A stretch of DNA of 64,000 bases, from NCBI GenBank assembly GCA_014058105.1, contig JACGCM010000440.1, positions 3,472,001 through 3,536,000 on the forward strand. Reading direction: 5' to 3'. The stretch is from Kingdonia uniflora (taxonomy: Eukaryota > Streptophyta > Magnoliopsida > Ranunculales > Circaeasteraceae). Of the stretch, positions 1 through 10,653 are shown in pieces. Each line of letters opens with the position of its first letter. The first letter of the stretch is position 1. The notes below the pieces were generated by a model, which had not been told where the DNA came from, did not search any database, and saw nothing but the letters and a program-made list of their open reading frames with translations. The translations under genes and the position numbers were made by a program.

Positions 1-668
1 ATTACAGTACCAGCCTTTCCAACTGTGGCTGATATACCGTGATATGTTGAACATAGTCAGACTGGGAAGATTTTGGCAAGTATGATAATGTCGTATTAGG
101 CCCAAAGTTTACAAACAAGGTTAAAACATACATCATAATAAATCTTATTTGATTATCCTTCCTAGTGGTTGTAAGGTAATGTCAAAGCGAGCATAAACAC
201 TATCATGAAGAAGAAACCCATCATTTCAATTGTAAATCTTCCCATATAATCGATTAAAGCTACTGCAAACCAATAACGCGAAACAATACTGCATAAAGCG
301 ATAAGGGTTTGCAGTTGGAATCCATCCAATATTACTAAAGATATCCTTTTAGAACAAATTATGACTATAAAACACGATATCTAGTAAGAACAAAGTACTT
401 ACAGTACCAAGTAAGTGAAGCCCATGACGGTGAAGGAACTCCTTTTAGAAAAAACCAAATGACTTGCAACTCTTCTCGATCGTTCCTGGTTCTACTTCAA
501 TTTCCACCTGCAAGACCTTGGACATATATGCGGCTACCTGTTTAGCATCCTTAACAACAAGAGCGGTATACTTGGCAGCCTCAGGCATCTTCATACGTGA
601 ATAAAATGACATGGCAAAGGGTATCTCTCCAAACATCAATATAATTTTTCTGACGTAATCAGCCTAAG
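1..668 (-). pseudogene. PHT1-type phosphate transporter fragment
   Basis: PHT1 proteins are 12-helix plasma-membrane H+/phosphate symporters. Read on the minus strand from about 668, the translation follows the PHT1 central loop and C-terminal half: ADYVRKIILMFG, then [42 protein letters not shown] and, after a stop, [11 protein letters not shown] frame change near 320 leads to [16 protein letters not shown] and NFGPNTT close to position 1. In-frame stops (after SFGFF near 445 and FYSHNLF near 345) and at least one frameshift make it a pseudogene. The first helices are missing: the reading stops at about 668, where an unrelated minus-strand fragment begins. The C-terminus runs off the window. 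Assignment rests on remembered PHT1 family motifs and is fairly secure because several blocks occur in the right order. Confidence 0.8.
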
Positions 669-893
669 GGATAGTTGAGCCCAAGTGCATCCACCTTATA
701 AGAGGGGATCCAAATATAGGGCAAGTACCTTCTGTGTTTTGTCCTTTCTAACTTCCTCACCACATTTTCACGTGTTTGAATCCTAAATTCCAACGTCAAT
801 GGAACTCTACCAACGTTTTCTAAAACTGCTAAGCTTGCTCTAGCTCTATATAGATGAACCTTATCTCCTTCTAGAGTCACAAATATTGTTCAA
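659..893 (-). pseudogene. LEA_2-like (NDR1/HIN1-like) protein fragment, tentative
   Basis: A minus-strand reading frame of about 75 residues contains VPLTLEFRIQTRENVVRKL followed by TKHRRYL. This resembles the beta-sandwich core of plant LEA_2 / NDR1-HIN1-like proteins, which typically have a hydrophobic strand, then a basic R-x-R-x-x-V-x-x-x-L segment and a K/R-rich turn. No transmembrane segment or start region is present, so only an internal piece remains. It ends in a stop exactly where the PHT1 fragment begins, with no spacer. The family assignment is from memory and uncertain. Confidence 0.4.
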
Positions 894-1394
894 TGACTTT
901 TTCTAGGTTGATTATACTTTAACAACAATCATGAACATGAAAATGCATTGGAATCAAATAACAAATAAATATGACTATTGTTATAAGAAAAATGCTCCAT
1001 TCAGAACATACATCATAATAGCAATTCTTATAACTCTAACATACATGTCCTCAAATAGATTAAAATGTAAAAATATTGAGAAGTACCAGAAATATATTAG
1101 ATTTTTTCTGAATATTACACAACATTGTACAAATGTAACATATATAGTACTAGGTTGTGAGCCCGTGCTACACACGAATGCCTTTGGTTGCTACCCAAAT
1201 CAATTGATTCAGTTCCAGACCCTGACACCTCCCAATTCCAAACATGTTACTTTTGATTCACTAAAAAAGCATAATTTCACTATACACATTTTTCAATTAT
1301 AAGATGGGGTTTAGCGAATCATTGAGTATAACAAACTTTAGTTTATTCTCTATAAATTGATCTTTAGTAGAATATAACATAAAAATAAGAACTT

Positions 1395-1505
1395 TTTTGA
1401 CATACCCAATGCGATAATCATCACCAGCAACACATAATCAATATTTTGAGTCTTCCCCATTTTTTCCAATTGCAATCTAACTTTAAAAAAGAAATCAAAC
1501 CTTAG
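1395..1505. repeat. Dispersed direct repeat, copy 1
   Basis: About 110 bases beginning GACATACCCAATGCGATAAT closely match 18712-18820 in the same orientation, sharing the blocks CATACCCAATGCG, CACATAATCAA and CCAATTGCAATCTAACTTT. By eye, identity is well above 80 percent. The second copy lies just upstream (in gene sense) of the DXR exons at 18.5 kb, so this may be a piece of DXR intron or a small element common to both places. Confidence 0.7.
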
Positions 1506-2212
1506 TCTAAAGTTCAAACATCAAATGGAAACTATTTTAAAGCTAAAGTGTGATTCTCATTCTTCCTTTTAGTATATCCCTCATTTTTAAAGTAGTGGGA
1601 AGGGGAGACTTAAAGAAAATTAGAGAGAGGAAGCTAACAATAAAAGAGGAGTCCCTACGCTATCGTGGAGCAATATCTTGAATCTGAGCAAAGTTTTATA
1701 AATATTTTATAAAAGCTAGCTCCTTAGTGCTTAGGAAGGAAAAAAATTGTAAGCCCATCGGCATCTCTCAAGGTGTCCTTAATTGTTTGAACTTTGAACA
1801 CAAAGGGGTAGTTATTCTCTAGTGCAAAATGCGTGGTGCATCAATTTAAGAAAGATAACCCTTAATTGTTTGCTTCCCTTTGGTTGTTTGATCCCCAATT
1901 GAATAAAGAAAAAATGCTTAAGACGGTTTTCCCTCCTAAAAGCAAATGAGCTAATATTTATTTTTAAGCCAGCATTGTCAAAAGATTGCAATAAGACCCT
2001 AAGATCGCTCTACATGGATTAGTACATACTTCAAAGTTTTAGCTTAGTGTAGCTTCTTGTACACAACCCAAAAAAATGCTAAAATAGAGACATCTTAGAG
2101 AAAATTTGGTGGATTCCATGTTCCAAGGATTGGCAAAATTTCTTGGATACACCAACCAAGTTCTAATCTTTCTTTTTAAATGTGTGCTGGATCAAGATTT
2201 CATACTTTAGCC

Positions 2213-2371
2213 TTTTAGAAGCACATTAAATATTAATTATATTATCAAATACACTTTTTTTTTCTTTTGGTGATATTATCGAATGCACGGATTAGATTTC
2301 TAGAAGCACATTAAATATTAATTATATTGTTGAATGCATTTTTTTTTGTGATAGTATCCAATGCGCGGATA
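2213..2371. repeat. Tandem duplication of about 87 bp
   Basis: The block AGAAGCACATTAAATATTAA occurs twice, at about 2218 and 2304. Each copy is followed by ATTATATT, a T-run, then GTGATA-TATC-AATGC-CGG. The two copies are adjacent direct repeats that have diverged mainly by transitions. No function is visible. Confidence 0.7.
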
Positions 2372-2747
2372 CATGTGATTGGAGATCTGAAGCGCCGAAT
2401 TAGCATCAAAACATAAAATTTTCTCAGGGTAATAGCATCAGTTTCTGGGGATGCCGTTGAAGATGGTTTTTAATATCCCCAAATATTGTTGTAAGTTTAA
2501 TGTATGAACTATGAAGCATAGTTTGTCGCTGCCTCTAAGTTGAAATATTATAAATAGGTTTGTAACCACTATTAGGTATAAAACCTCTCTATCTTCGTAA
2601 TATAAACATCTTTTCGATTAATATATTGAATAAATAGTTTTATAATCATAAATGAGGAATACATGTTCGTTAATCACTCGGATACGCCAAGAAATAGACC
2701 TGTTAATCCACCTTTTAATTTTATGATTTTATTCCAACGTGTTTATG

Positions 2748-2752
2748 GGGTG
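2748..2752. repeat. Target-site duplication of Tat element 1, left copy
   Basis: GGGTG directly precedes the 5' LTR (starts TGTAGTGGC). The same five bases, 16203-16207, directly follow the 3' LTR. A perfect 5-bp duplication is what Ty3/gypsy integrases leave. Confidence 0.9.
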
Positions 2753-3487
2753 TGTAGTGGCTTATTCCGCATTGCAAGCTCACGCTTCATCTTCAAACTA
2801 TAGACAAAATTTCGACCTCAACAATAGAGCATGTGGCACAATCACAAACATGTACAGAATAGTTTTCTGAACCAATACCACTTATCCCCAGTAACACTCA
2901 TGTTATTGGTTGAGAGTCATTTTGGAATAGCTTATTTCCTATCTCAGACTCAAACCTCACCCCCGATCTCATCAGCATACAGGAAGCACTACTAAAGATG
3001 TAACCTAACTTTCCCCAGTTTGAGACATCACTTTCAACCTCTATACCAGCAGTCCGACTTGCGCGAAGCACATAGTCAGCAATAGAGCCATTGTACAGCG
3101 ACAAAGATTAGAATGTTACACAGCCTGGTCAAAGAATATCTCACACTCACTTTATAACGTCCATCATTAAGGAACTTTATGGTCATCAAATGGTCATATT
3201 AGAGAACCTATAAGAGCACTTGGAAAACTGCAGATGAGGGACTGAACGATCACCATAGAAAAGTTCCTACTTTATCATCCTATATTTTAAAATCGCTCAT
3301 TGTAATATACTAGCAATCTCAATAAGATCATCACTTTCTCGAAATCCTTAGGAGAGGTCATGGTTTTTAACCTATTCAAAGGTTTTCTATGCTAAATAGT
3401 CTTGGTGTTTATTGTCTGTTATTCTTAAACGCTCTAAATACATTTGGTGTAAAGGCTAAGTCCGTATCCTGGAATTAGGCTATTACA
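2753..3487 (+). repeat. 5' LTR of Tat element 1
   Basis: 735 bp, TGTAGTGGCTTATTCC at the start and GGCTATTACA at the end, pairing with 15480-16202. A TATA-like CCTATAAGAG lies near 3208. Within the LTR, around 2868-2960, is a diverged second copy of the region that spans the element's purine run and LTR start (see findings). Confidence 0.93.
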
Positions 3488-3489
3488 TT

Positions 3490-3507
3490 TGGCGCCGTCT
3501 GTGGGAA
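3490..3507 (+). promoter_or_regulatory. Primer binding site of Tat element 1
   Basis: TGGCGCCGTCTGTGGGAA begins two bases after the 5' LTR. This is the usual primer-site wording in Tat/Ogre-type plant elements, where a tRNA (commonly assigned as tRNA-Arg) primes minus-strand DNA. The tRNA identity is family knowledge, not tested here. Confidence 0.8.
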
Positions 3508-3559
3508 TTAAAATTCTCAAACCCATTGTCTCAAACGCCGCTAATCAACTTTTCTCAGA

Positions 3560-4920
3560 ATGCCGCCTCCAGGCCAAAGTACACCGATCATCTAGGTAGA
3601 AGAAAGCGCAGCTTTAGCAGACCTGAGGGCCACTTTGAACTTAGAAATAGAAAGACGTGCATCCCTGGAATAACAACTCATGAGTATACAGGATGCGCTA
3701 AAGGTCTTACAGGGTCAGCATGTCGCCGCTCAGAAGAACAAAGCCGTACAACCTGAGGGCTAGCGGATTTCTGTTCATGACAGAATCGGGACTCCTCCAA
3801 AAGGCATTTACATAAGAGGTGCGCTTCGATCTAACTGTCGATAGCATGATATGGATCCTACCCCCATCCAGGAGATTTATCAGGAAGTAGATGGTGGCCT
3901 AACAGGTGCTAGACAAACTGAAAACCTACCTCAAAGAGTTTGAGTCCCGACAAAGGAATGTTTAAGTGAAGGGAGTGGTGGCCACAACCCTGGAGAAGGG
4001 CGCGTCACACATCCAACCGTCACAGCTCGTCAATATGTCACTTAGGAACATGTTGAGAAGCGGATCAAAGAATTGCTCGAAAACCACACGCCGACTAAAG
4101 GGATTCACAACAGATTACATAAGAGCCCAATCTCCCAAGAGGTCTTAGATGGGGAAGTCCCCACCGGTCTTCACACTCTGAAGATCCAAAATTACAAAGA
4201 AACATACCCAGTGGAACATGTTCAAGAGTTCTAGGATGCTCTAGGCCTGTATTTCACGTCCAACCACATTCTATGTCGTCTCTTTCCAACCAGCTTGTCA
4301 GGATTTCCCAAGAACTCTTTGATGGGGAAGTCCCCACCGGTCTTCATACTCTGAAGATCCAAAATTACAAAGGAACAGACTCGGTAGAATGTTCAAGAGT
4401 TTTAGGATGCTCTAGGCCTGTATTCCACGTCCAACCACATTCTATGTTGTCTCTTTACTGCTGGCTTGTCAGGTGAGCCCCTACGATGGTTCCACGTACT
4501 GCCTGAAGGATCTATCATAACTTTTGAACAGTTGCATGAACTCTTCGTCAAGAACTACTCGCACAACTAAGATAAAGAAGAGAACTTATATTCTTTTTCA
4601 GCCTCAAACAGATGCTAGGAGAAAAACTTGAGACGTTTACCAAAAAGTTCTTGGAGATAGCCCAAAAAGTATATCGACTCTACCAAAAGATCACTATTTC
4701 TACTTTCACCAATGCCTTACTCATCGATGGCCGAGTGATAGAGTACCTCAGGCTCAACAAACCAACAACGTTGGAAGACATGATTGAAAAGGTCAACGGA
4801 TACATCAACCTAGAGCGAATGGTGACCGACAAGCAAAAACCTCAGAAGTCAACACTGATAGCTCGAGATCAGTCAAACCATTCTAATTTTATTCAGACAT
4901 CAGATAAAGCCCACTCAGTA
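3560..4920 (+). pseudogene. gag: gag of Tat element 1, broken
   Basis: Gag builds the virus-like particle. The start at 3560 (MPPPGQSTP) matches the start of gag in element 2 (MSPPGQSTP at 35256). A retrotransposon-gag core is readable at 4612-4923, with LGEKLETFTKKFLEIAQKVY and NKPTTLEDMIEKV near the end. A 173-bp tandem duplication (4148-4320 and 4321-4493) falls in the core; 173 is not a multiple of three, so it shifts the frame, and further stops occur at 3590-3600 and elsewhere. No zinc knuckle is visible before the deletion junction near 4900. Confidence 0.85.
4148..4493 (+). repeat. 173-bp tandem duplication inside gag
   Basis: The block beginning GATGGGGAAGTCCCCACCGG starts at 4148 and again at 4321. 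Both copies run through CACGTCCAACCACATTCTATG and the following CTTGTCAGG. Element 2 has a single copy at the equivalent place (about 35845). The copies differ by only a few bases and a short block, so the duplication is younger than the split between the two elements. Confidence 0.9.
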
Positions 4921-5560
4921 TGAGTAGTAACCAACAACCCTCTACGTGAAATGTTATCCAAATGTGAATAATTCAGACGAGTCCAACAATGGTCAGTCTC
5001 TCTTGGCGAGCATGACATCCAATTTTAGCCCAGGCATTCTGAAAAGGGACAGACCGTAGCATATTTCTTTGCAGACTTCCCCGTAGATGATCCTGACTGG
5101 GAAGAAGATAGTACAAAAATTCATGAAGAACAGCTCAAAGAAAGGGTAGACTGGATAACGTAAAAGGGATGTCGTCTTCTAACTGATGGATCCTCTGGAC
5201 CCACAGGATCTGGCCTCAGAATTGTACTAATCACACCTTCTAATGATAGAATTGAAAAGGCAATCCGAACTATCCGTATGTACGGACTCTTTACTCATTA
5301 TAAGACATTATACAGAAATATTCTAGAAGAATGGGAAAAAGATCAATTATGCAGCCACCGTAGCCGATAGAATGAGTAAATTTAAGAAAATTTCTATCAA
5401 GCATTTGCCGTGCGGAGAGAACAAACATTCTGATTCCCTCACATATTACGCAGGATTCCATGGCTCAGAAGCTCGGTATCTCAAGATTGAAGTAATATCA
5501 ACCCCCAACATTAACATCATAAGCTCAAATTTTATTAATACTGGGGGCGTTGAAGATGAT
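4900..5560 (+). pseudogene. Deletion junction, RNase H tail and remains of the additional RNase H (Tat element 1)
   Basis: Right after gag the sequence jumps to text that matches the end of the first RNase H of element 2 (around 38830-38930: EMLSKCE and SLGEHDIQF versus EILSKWE and TLSEQDIRF). It continues into the second, Tat-specific RNase H-like domain: LLTDGSSGPTGSGLRIVL near 5175, an acidic-residue-containing strand followed by the glycine turn typical of RNase H. About 115 bp of that domain are missing near 5265 relative to element 2. Protease, RT and most of RNase H 1 are absent. Confidence 0.75.
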
Positions 5561-6883
5561 GAGGACGATTAGAGATGACCTTTCCTCAAGTATATGGGTT
5601 CCAAGAACATATTCGATGGTGAACTCCCTTAAGACACCACTGAATGAAGGCACGTACTTGATAACGCCAAACGCTACATCATCAAAAATAGTCTCTTATA
5701 CAAGATTTCGGTTATAGGGCCGTATCTTGAATGCTTATCTTATAAAGAAGCTAAAAAATTCTTACTCGGACTACATAAAGGCACTTATGGTTCTCACGCA
5801 GCAGGAAGATCTCTAGTCAACCAAGCTCTTACCCAAGGCATCTTCTGGCCTAAAATGAAAGCTCAAGCAATCAAGCTCACAAGAAAATGCGATGCATGCA
5901 ACGTCATGGTCCCCAAATTCGAGCTCCAGCTTTATAACTACATTCCAACAATGTTGTATGATCATTTAAATGATAGGCCCTCAACCTTGTCGGAGAGTTT
6001 CATACTGTACCAGGAAAACTGAAACATCTCTAAGTCACAACAGATTACTTCACTGAGTAGGTAGAAGCAGTTCCCTATGCCGCACAAGAAAAGATAAAGT
6101 CATCAAGATCATCTCAAAAAACATCATCATTTGTTTCGGTTTCCCCCGTCTCATCAGGATTGACAATGGACCTTAGTTTGTTGGCTCCAAGATTATTGAA
6201 TTCCTCAATCAATACAACATCATACATTCCCCTTCAAATCTGTATTACCCGCAAGGGAACAGCCAAGCCGAGATCGCTAATCACACTATCGTCGATGGAG
6301 TCAAAAAGTGCCTAACATAAAAGAAAGGAAATTGGGTCATGGAGTTACCACATGTGTTATGGGCTTATAGAACAATGCCTCAAGTTTCACTGGATGCACA
6401 TCGTTCCTTCTAGCTTACGGTACTGATGCAATCATCCCTACTCAGTATTATCACCCTATTCGCGACCATACCATGACTGATAAAGAAAATAAATTCCAGT
6501 TAGCATGCAATATGAACTGGATCGAGGAGACTCAGGACAAAGCAGTCATGAAATTGGGAAGATATAGTTCTATAAGCCCAATCTTATAAAAAATGAAACA
6601 AATGAAATACTTGTGTTTGATGAAAGCATCTGAGTACTTTCTACTATGCCACACAGAAACAACTGGACCATAACATGTCCAGTTCAAAATCAAGGATCTG
6701 GTCCTTCGGGGGATTCCCAAACATCGCAAAGAGCTCAACGTAGGGAAATTATCCAAAAATTGGGAAGGTCCTTTTGTCATCATCGGGAAAAACAACCTCA
6801 GCTCTTACGACCTCGCCACTGAGCATGGCGAACACATACCTAATCCTTGGAACACAAGAAGACTGAAATTGTATTGTAGATAA
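5560..6883 (+). pseudogene. Integrase of Tat element 1, broken
   Basis: Integrase inserts the cDNA. The HHCC finger is readable: GTYGSHAAGRSLVNQ near 5785 and CDACNVMVPK near 5886. The catalytic-core region follows (6000-6480), with stops and frame changes. The C-terminal part (NWEGPFVIIGK, LATEHGEHIPNPWN, stop at 6881-6883) matches element 2. Around 6583-6663 a stretch that belongs to the 3' repeat block of the element replaces the normal integrase sequence (see findings). No functional enzyme could be made. Confidence 0.85.
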
Positions 6884-6961
6884 CGCATTTGTCATAGTGT
6901 ACTTTTCTTCAAATTATTTTATCAGTTCGTATGATGAGCTCACATCAATAAAAGATTATTG

Positions 6962-7860
6962 TTTGATGAAAGCATCTGAGTACTTTCAACTATGCCACAC
7001 AGAATTTCAATACACCGATTACAGATCATTTGTTGCTTTGGCCAAATTGATCATCTAATACATTACAAATTGTTTATTGCTTTGGCCAAACTGATTTATC
7101 TAATACATTCGTTGTACGCCAATCTTACACCAATGAAATACTTGTGTTTGATTGCCCAAAAAAACTTTGATACAAAGATTACAGATCATTTGTTTCTTTG
7201 GCCAAATTGATCATCTAATATATTACAGATTGTTTATTGCTTCGGCCAAATCTATCTATCTAATACATTCGTTGTACGTTAATCTTACACTAATGAAATA
7301 CTTGTGTTCGATTACCCTATAAAACTTCTATATACATATTACGGATCTTTTGTTGCCTTGGCCAAATTGATCATCTAATGCATTACAGATCGTTTGTTGC
7401 TTCGGCTAAACTGATCTATCTAACACATTCGTTGTACGTCAATCTTACACCAATGAAATACTAGTGTTCAATTTCCCTACAAAACTTCTATACACAAGTT
7501 ACAGATAATTTGATGCTTTGGCCAAATTGATCATCTAAGAATATTACAGTTCATTTGTTGTTTTGATCAAACCGATCTATCTAATACATTCGATGGACGT
7601 CTGTCTTACACCAATGAAATACTTGTGTTCGATTGATCTACATTACAGTACTTCTTCTAATAAATCCAACGAGTACTTATGATAACAGATTACAAATAAT
7701 TTATTGCATCGGCCAAATCGATCATCTAAACTACATTACAGATTATTTGTTGCTTTGGCCAAATCGACAATTTAAACAACATTGTAGATCGTTCGTTGCT
7801 TCGACAAAACTGATCATCTCATGCATCACAGATCGTTTATCACTTTGGCTTATCTGATCG
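6962..7860 (+). repeat. Tandem repeat block of Tat element 1: 160-bp units containing 44-bp-like subunits
   Basis: The phrase TTACAGATCATTTGTTGC or a variant begins at 7019, 7179, 7339 and 7499, exactly 160 bp apart. Each unit holds two copies of a shorter motif (TTACAGATCATTTGTTGCTT, then TGGCCAAATTGATCATCTAA) and a spacer with CTTACACCAATGAAATACTT. From about 7690 to 7860 only the shorter motif continues. The block lies just after the integrase stop, in the 3' non-coding part of the element. Confidence 0.9.
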
Positions 7861-8289
7861 CATATCACACTGCTTTACTTTCATTATCATTGGTACCTCA
7901 CACGGTTAGTACAGTTCACTGCTGGTCTTTAACTAATTCTTTATACATCCATATTTCCTTTTTTTGTATACATACAACATAATCACATTATTCATTCTTC
8001 ACTAGACTCATTACCCATATTAGAAGGTCCTACCACGTCCTTTACACCACTCTTATGTAACTTCTGACACATAAATTATGGTATCCTCCCCATAACAATC
8101 TTTTTTTCCTCTCTAACCATTATCTGAATATGCAGTTTGAACCACCTCCATCACATATTCTATACCTTGAGCATTCAAACCATCATATAACCTCTGGCTT
8201 TAAGCTTCCAGTCTCTTCAACTCAGGTGTAAAGAGTGATATTACTGTAACCATCTCCCTCTCATGACTACCACTCACCTTATTTTTCAC
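7861..8289. other. Non-coding spacer between repeat block and antisense frames (Tat element 1)
   Basis: No reading frame of note. The corresponding part of element 2 (41321-41830) is recognisable by shared words such as AGAAGGTCC(C/T)AC. On the minus strand this would be the 3' untranslated end of the antisense gene. Confidence 0.4.
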
Positions 8290-8739
8290 TTACTTACTGA
8301 GAAGGAGTTTGCTCAATTTTTGCTGCGCTTCCTTTAGTGTGTCTTCCAATTGCTTATAACGATCGTCCACTCGTCGTTTTACACGACACACTTCCGAATT
8401 CTGAGCTTCCAGCACGGTCATAAATTTATCCATATGATAAATCAGAGACATATAATTTTCATAACCTGTATATTGTACCTGCTTTGAGTCATAACTTATC
8501 TCCAACCGTAACAGATCCTCTTCCAGCTTCGTATTCACGCTTGGAAGTCTGTCATTTTCAGACTGATATTCCAAGATATCCAGGTACCGCGTTTGCGAAA
8601 GCAACTCTAGATCACATATTTTATTCCAGTCTTTCTTTATGACTTCATTTTGTTGAGTACAAACCTCTTCCATCTCCTTTCCTATCATCCCAGTAACTAA
8701 CCACAATACCTCATATTTACGAGAAACGAACTTTAACAT
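8290..8739 (-). pseudogene. Antisense ORF of Tat element 1, C-terminal coiled-coil segment
   Basis: 149 codons on the minus strand. The sequence is rich in E, K, Q and L with heptad-like spacing and ends KLSKLLLSK before the stop. It is colinear with 41831-42346 of element 2, sharing KFVSRKYEVLWLV/ASKFEVLWLVA, the block YHMDKFMTVLEAQN/NHMDEFMTVLDSQN and the ending L(K/Q)EAQ-KL. No catalytic motif was recognised. Antisense ORFs in the 3' part of Tat elements are known from other plants (Grande, Retand), but their function is unknown. This one is probably the last segment of a longer antisense gene starting near 15166. Confidence 0.65.
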
Positions 8740-9598
8740 CGCTTATCTCCGCTTCAAGCATATTCACTTGAAATTGTATCTCCTTCGCATTATTTCCTTC
8801 AGCCTCTAATGCGACTAGTAGTTTTACAATTTGCATTCAAGCAGATAGCAATTCAGCACCTTGGTGACTAGCTCGTCCCAATCTACTTCCAACTCCAATG
8901 CCCTTTTTTTGTATCTCTTCCTTTAAACTTTCTATCTTACTCAAACAGACAAACATTACCACCTCTTTCTCTTAAAAAGTTTTACTCATCTCCGTCCTCA
9001 ATTTCTCTTCAGCCTCAATAGCACTTTTTGTGGCTTCTTGACTCGATCTTAGTTCAGCAAGCATTTGTTCATTCTCGACACGTAATGCATCACACTGACT
9101 TTGCATAGCAGTCAGGTCTACCTATTCATAACAGATTACATTTATAATAGTTTTTTATTACAATAGAGCACATATAACAGTTGGCAAAACTACATTAAGA
9201 ACATAGTATCTGAGCAAGTTAGATACATCATTCTGTTCTTATAAAACACAGATTACATTTTCAAGCACTACGACGGGTTAATCACAGAAAAACAAGATTA
9301 ATCTATTTACGACTCTTCCAGAAAGGAGACAACCGCCGCTTGTCTCTTATGACATTCTTATTCGACGCCTATAGGTCACAAACTCCTATTGGTGTTGTTT
9401 GCGTCACGTTTAGGTTTTTAGACACTCGACCTCTTCCTCTTATGATGGTTCCTCCCACAACCTAGGAAGGGGGTGGTCACCAGCAATTTCTCCTTCACCT
9501 CGGATAAACCACAGGTTTTCTACTTTGATATTTTCTACTTCAAAATCCTTTCCACATTCCTCTACAAACTTCCTAAATATGTTCTCCAGCCTAGACAA

Positions 9599-9829
9599 TT
9601 ATCTCCCATTAAACTTAGTAACACTGTCTATGTAATGCTCATGCTTCGTTCGAGCAGTGACTTTTGCTCGAGATGGGCATAGATGTTCCATCAATATCAT
9701 TTGCCCTTTGTGCAACCGCTGACGCGTATTTTTCAGTAGCACACCTAAAGCCCTCATTTCTGCCTCTACCTTTACTCGAGCAGCCACTTCTTTTGACAGC
9801 CGCCTTGCTAAAAATATTTTTTGCTCCAC
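9599..9829 (-). pseudogene. Antisense ORF of Tat element 1, basic segment
   Basis: 76 codons on the minus strand: LCPSRAKVTARTKHEHYIDS matches the better preserved LYPSRAKVVARTKHECHIGS in element 2 (42912-43334). The upstream half (RRLSKEVAARVKVEAEMRAL) is helical and charged. No known domain was recognised. It lies between two coiled-coil frames of the same strand, in the order seen in element 2. Confidence 0.55.
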
Positions 9830-10141
9830 GTGCTGCGATAGCTAATCATGTAACCCCTTTACCTCACCCTCCAATTGCGTTTGAGCCTCTATTTGATCTT
9901 TCCTTATCCTAAAAAATACAATCCTCATGGCCCTCTAATCCTACATAAAGCTAAAGACATCAGATAAAGATTCTACATCACCCCATACAACAGACACACC
10001 AGCCCGAGCTGAACATTTTTTTGCTTCTAAACTATGACGATTGCGTTCTTCTTAAACTAAAAAAATAACTCGAGCTGGGTCTGGAACTACACCTCTCTCC
10101 CTCAAAAGCTCTATAAGCCTCCTTTAACCCTCGTTCACTAT

Positions 10142-10465
10142 CTACTTCGCCTCAGAATATAAAGTTAGAACCAATATCATACTCTGACACCTCGCCTTAT
10201 TAATTGGGTCGTTAAAACAAACCAACTCTTTCGGTTTTTGAACTAATACCTCCCTTTCCTCTTCCTTTCTTAACACTTCTTCTCTCTCTACTTTTATCTT
10301 AGCATATTTACATTGCAGATCATATAACTCTTTAAAGGGCATCTCCAAATTTAACTTAAATTGTCTTCTCTCGTATTCAATTTTGTTAAGTACCTGATGA
10401 GTACGGGCCACAGAGTTTCTCACTCTACTCAGCGACTTCTCCAATTTGGAGTTTGTTTTTTTCAA
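10142..10465 (-). pseudogene. Antisense ORF of Tat element 1, coiled-coil segment
   Basis: 107 codons. It matches 43755-44093 of element 2 over most of its length: QVLNKIEYERRQFKLN/QVLNKTEYERRKFKLN, FKELYDLQCKYAKIK/FKELYDLQCRYDKIK and EEVLRKEEE/DEVLRKEEE. The heptad-like K/E/L pattern indicates a coiled coil. Preservation of the frame at matched positions in two diverged elements suggests it was protein-coding when they were active. Confidence 0.65.
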
Positions 10466-10653
10466 ATGCTTTATCTCCTAGATAGATTACAGATATCTTA
10501 TTTTAATACCAACATTCACAAAAAACATATTTCAAAATATTACTCAAAAAGAAATTAGTGCACGATAATACAGAGTACTGTCACATCCAAGTCACACGTG
10601 CCGAAAAGCAGAAGACAGGATACCACAAAAAATTTAAAGAGGCTTGCTAATGT

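Larger units (their letters stand above)
894..2747. other. No gene seen; AT-rich intergenic or intron-like sequence
   Basis: No reading frame with recognisable content was found on either strand. The frame at 931-1302 has composition expected by chance. The stretch holds one half of a dispersed direct repeat (about 1395-1505) and a short tandem duplication (about 2213-2371), listed separately. It ends at the target-site duplication of Tat element 1. Confidence 0.5.

Noticed and set aside
931..1302. 123-codon plus-strand frame
   Set aside because: No recognisable motif, AT-driven codon content and an overlapping minus-strand frame of similar length; treated as chance.
3526..3756. Plus-strand frame overlapping the gag start
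   Set aside because: Wrong frame relative to gag; the frame starting at 3560 matches element 2.
7019..7860. CRISPR-like regular repeats
   Set aside because: The repeats are head-to-tail with related spacers inside a plant retrotransposon; there are no unique spacers and no cas genes.
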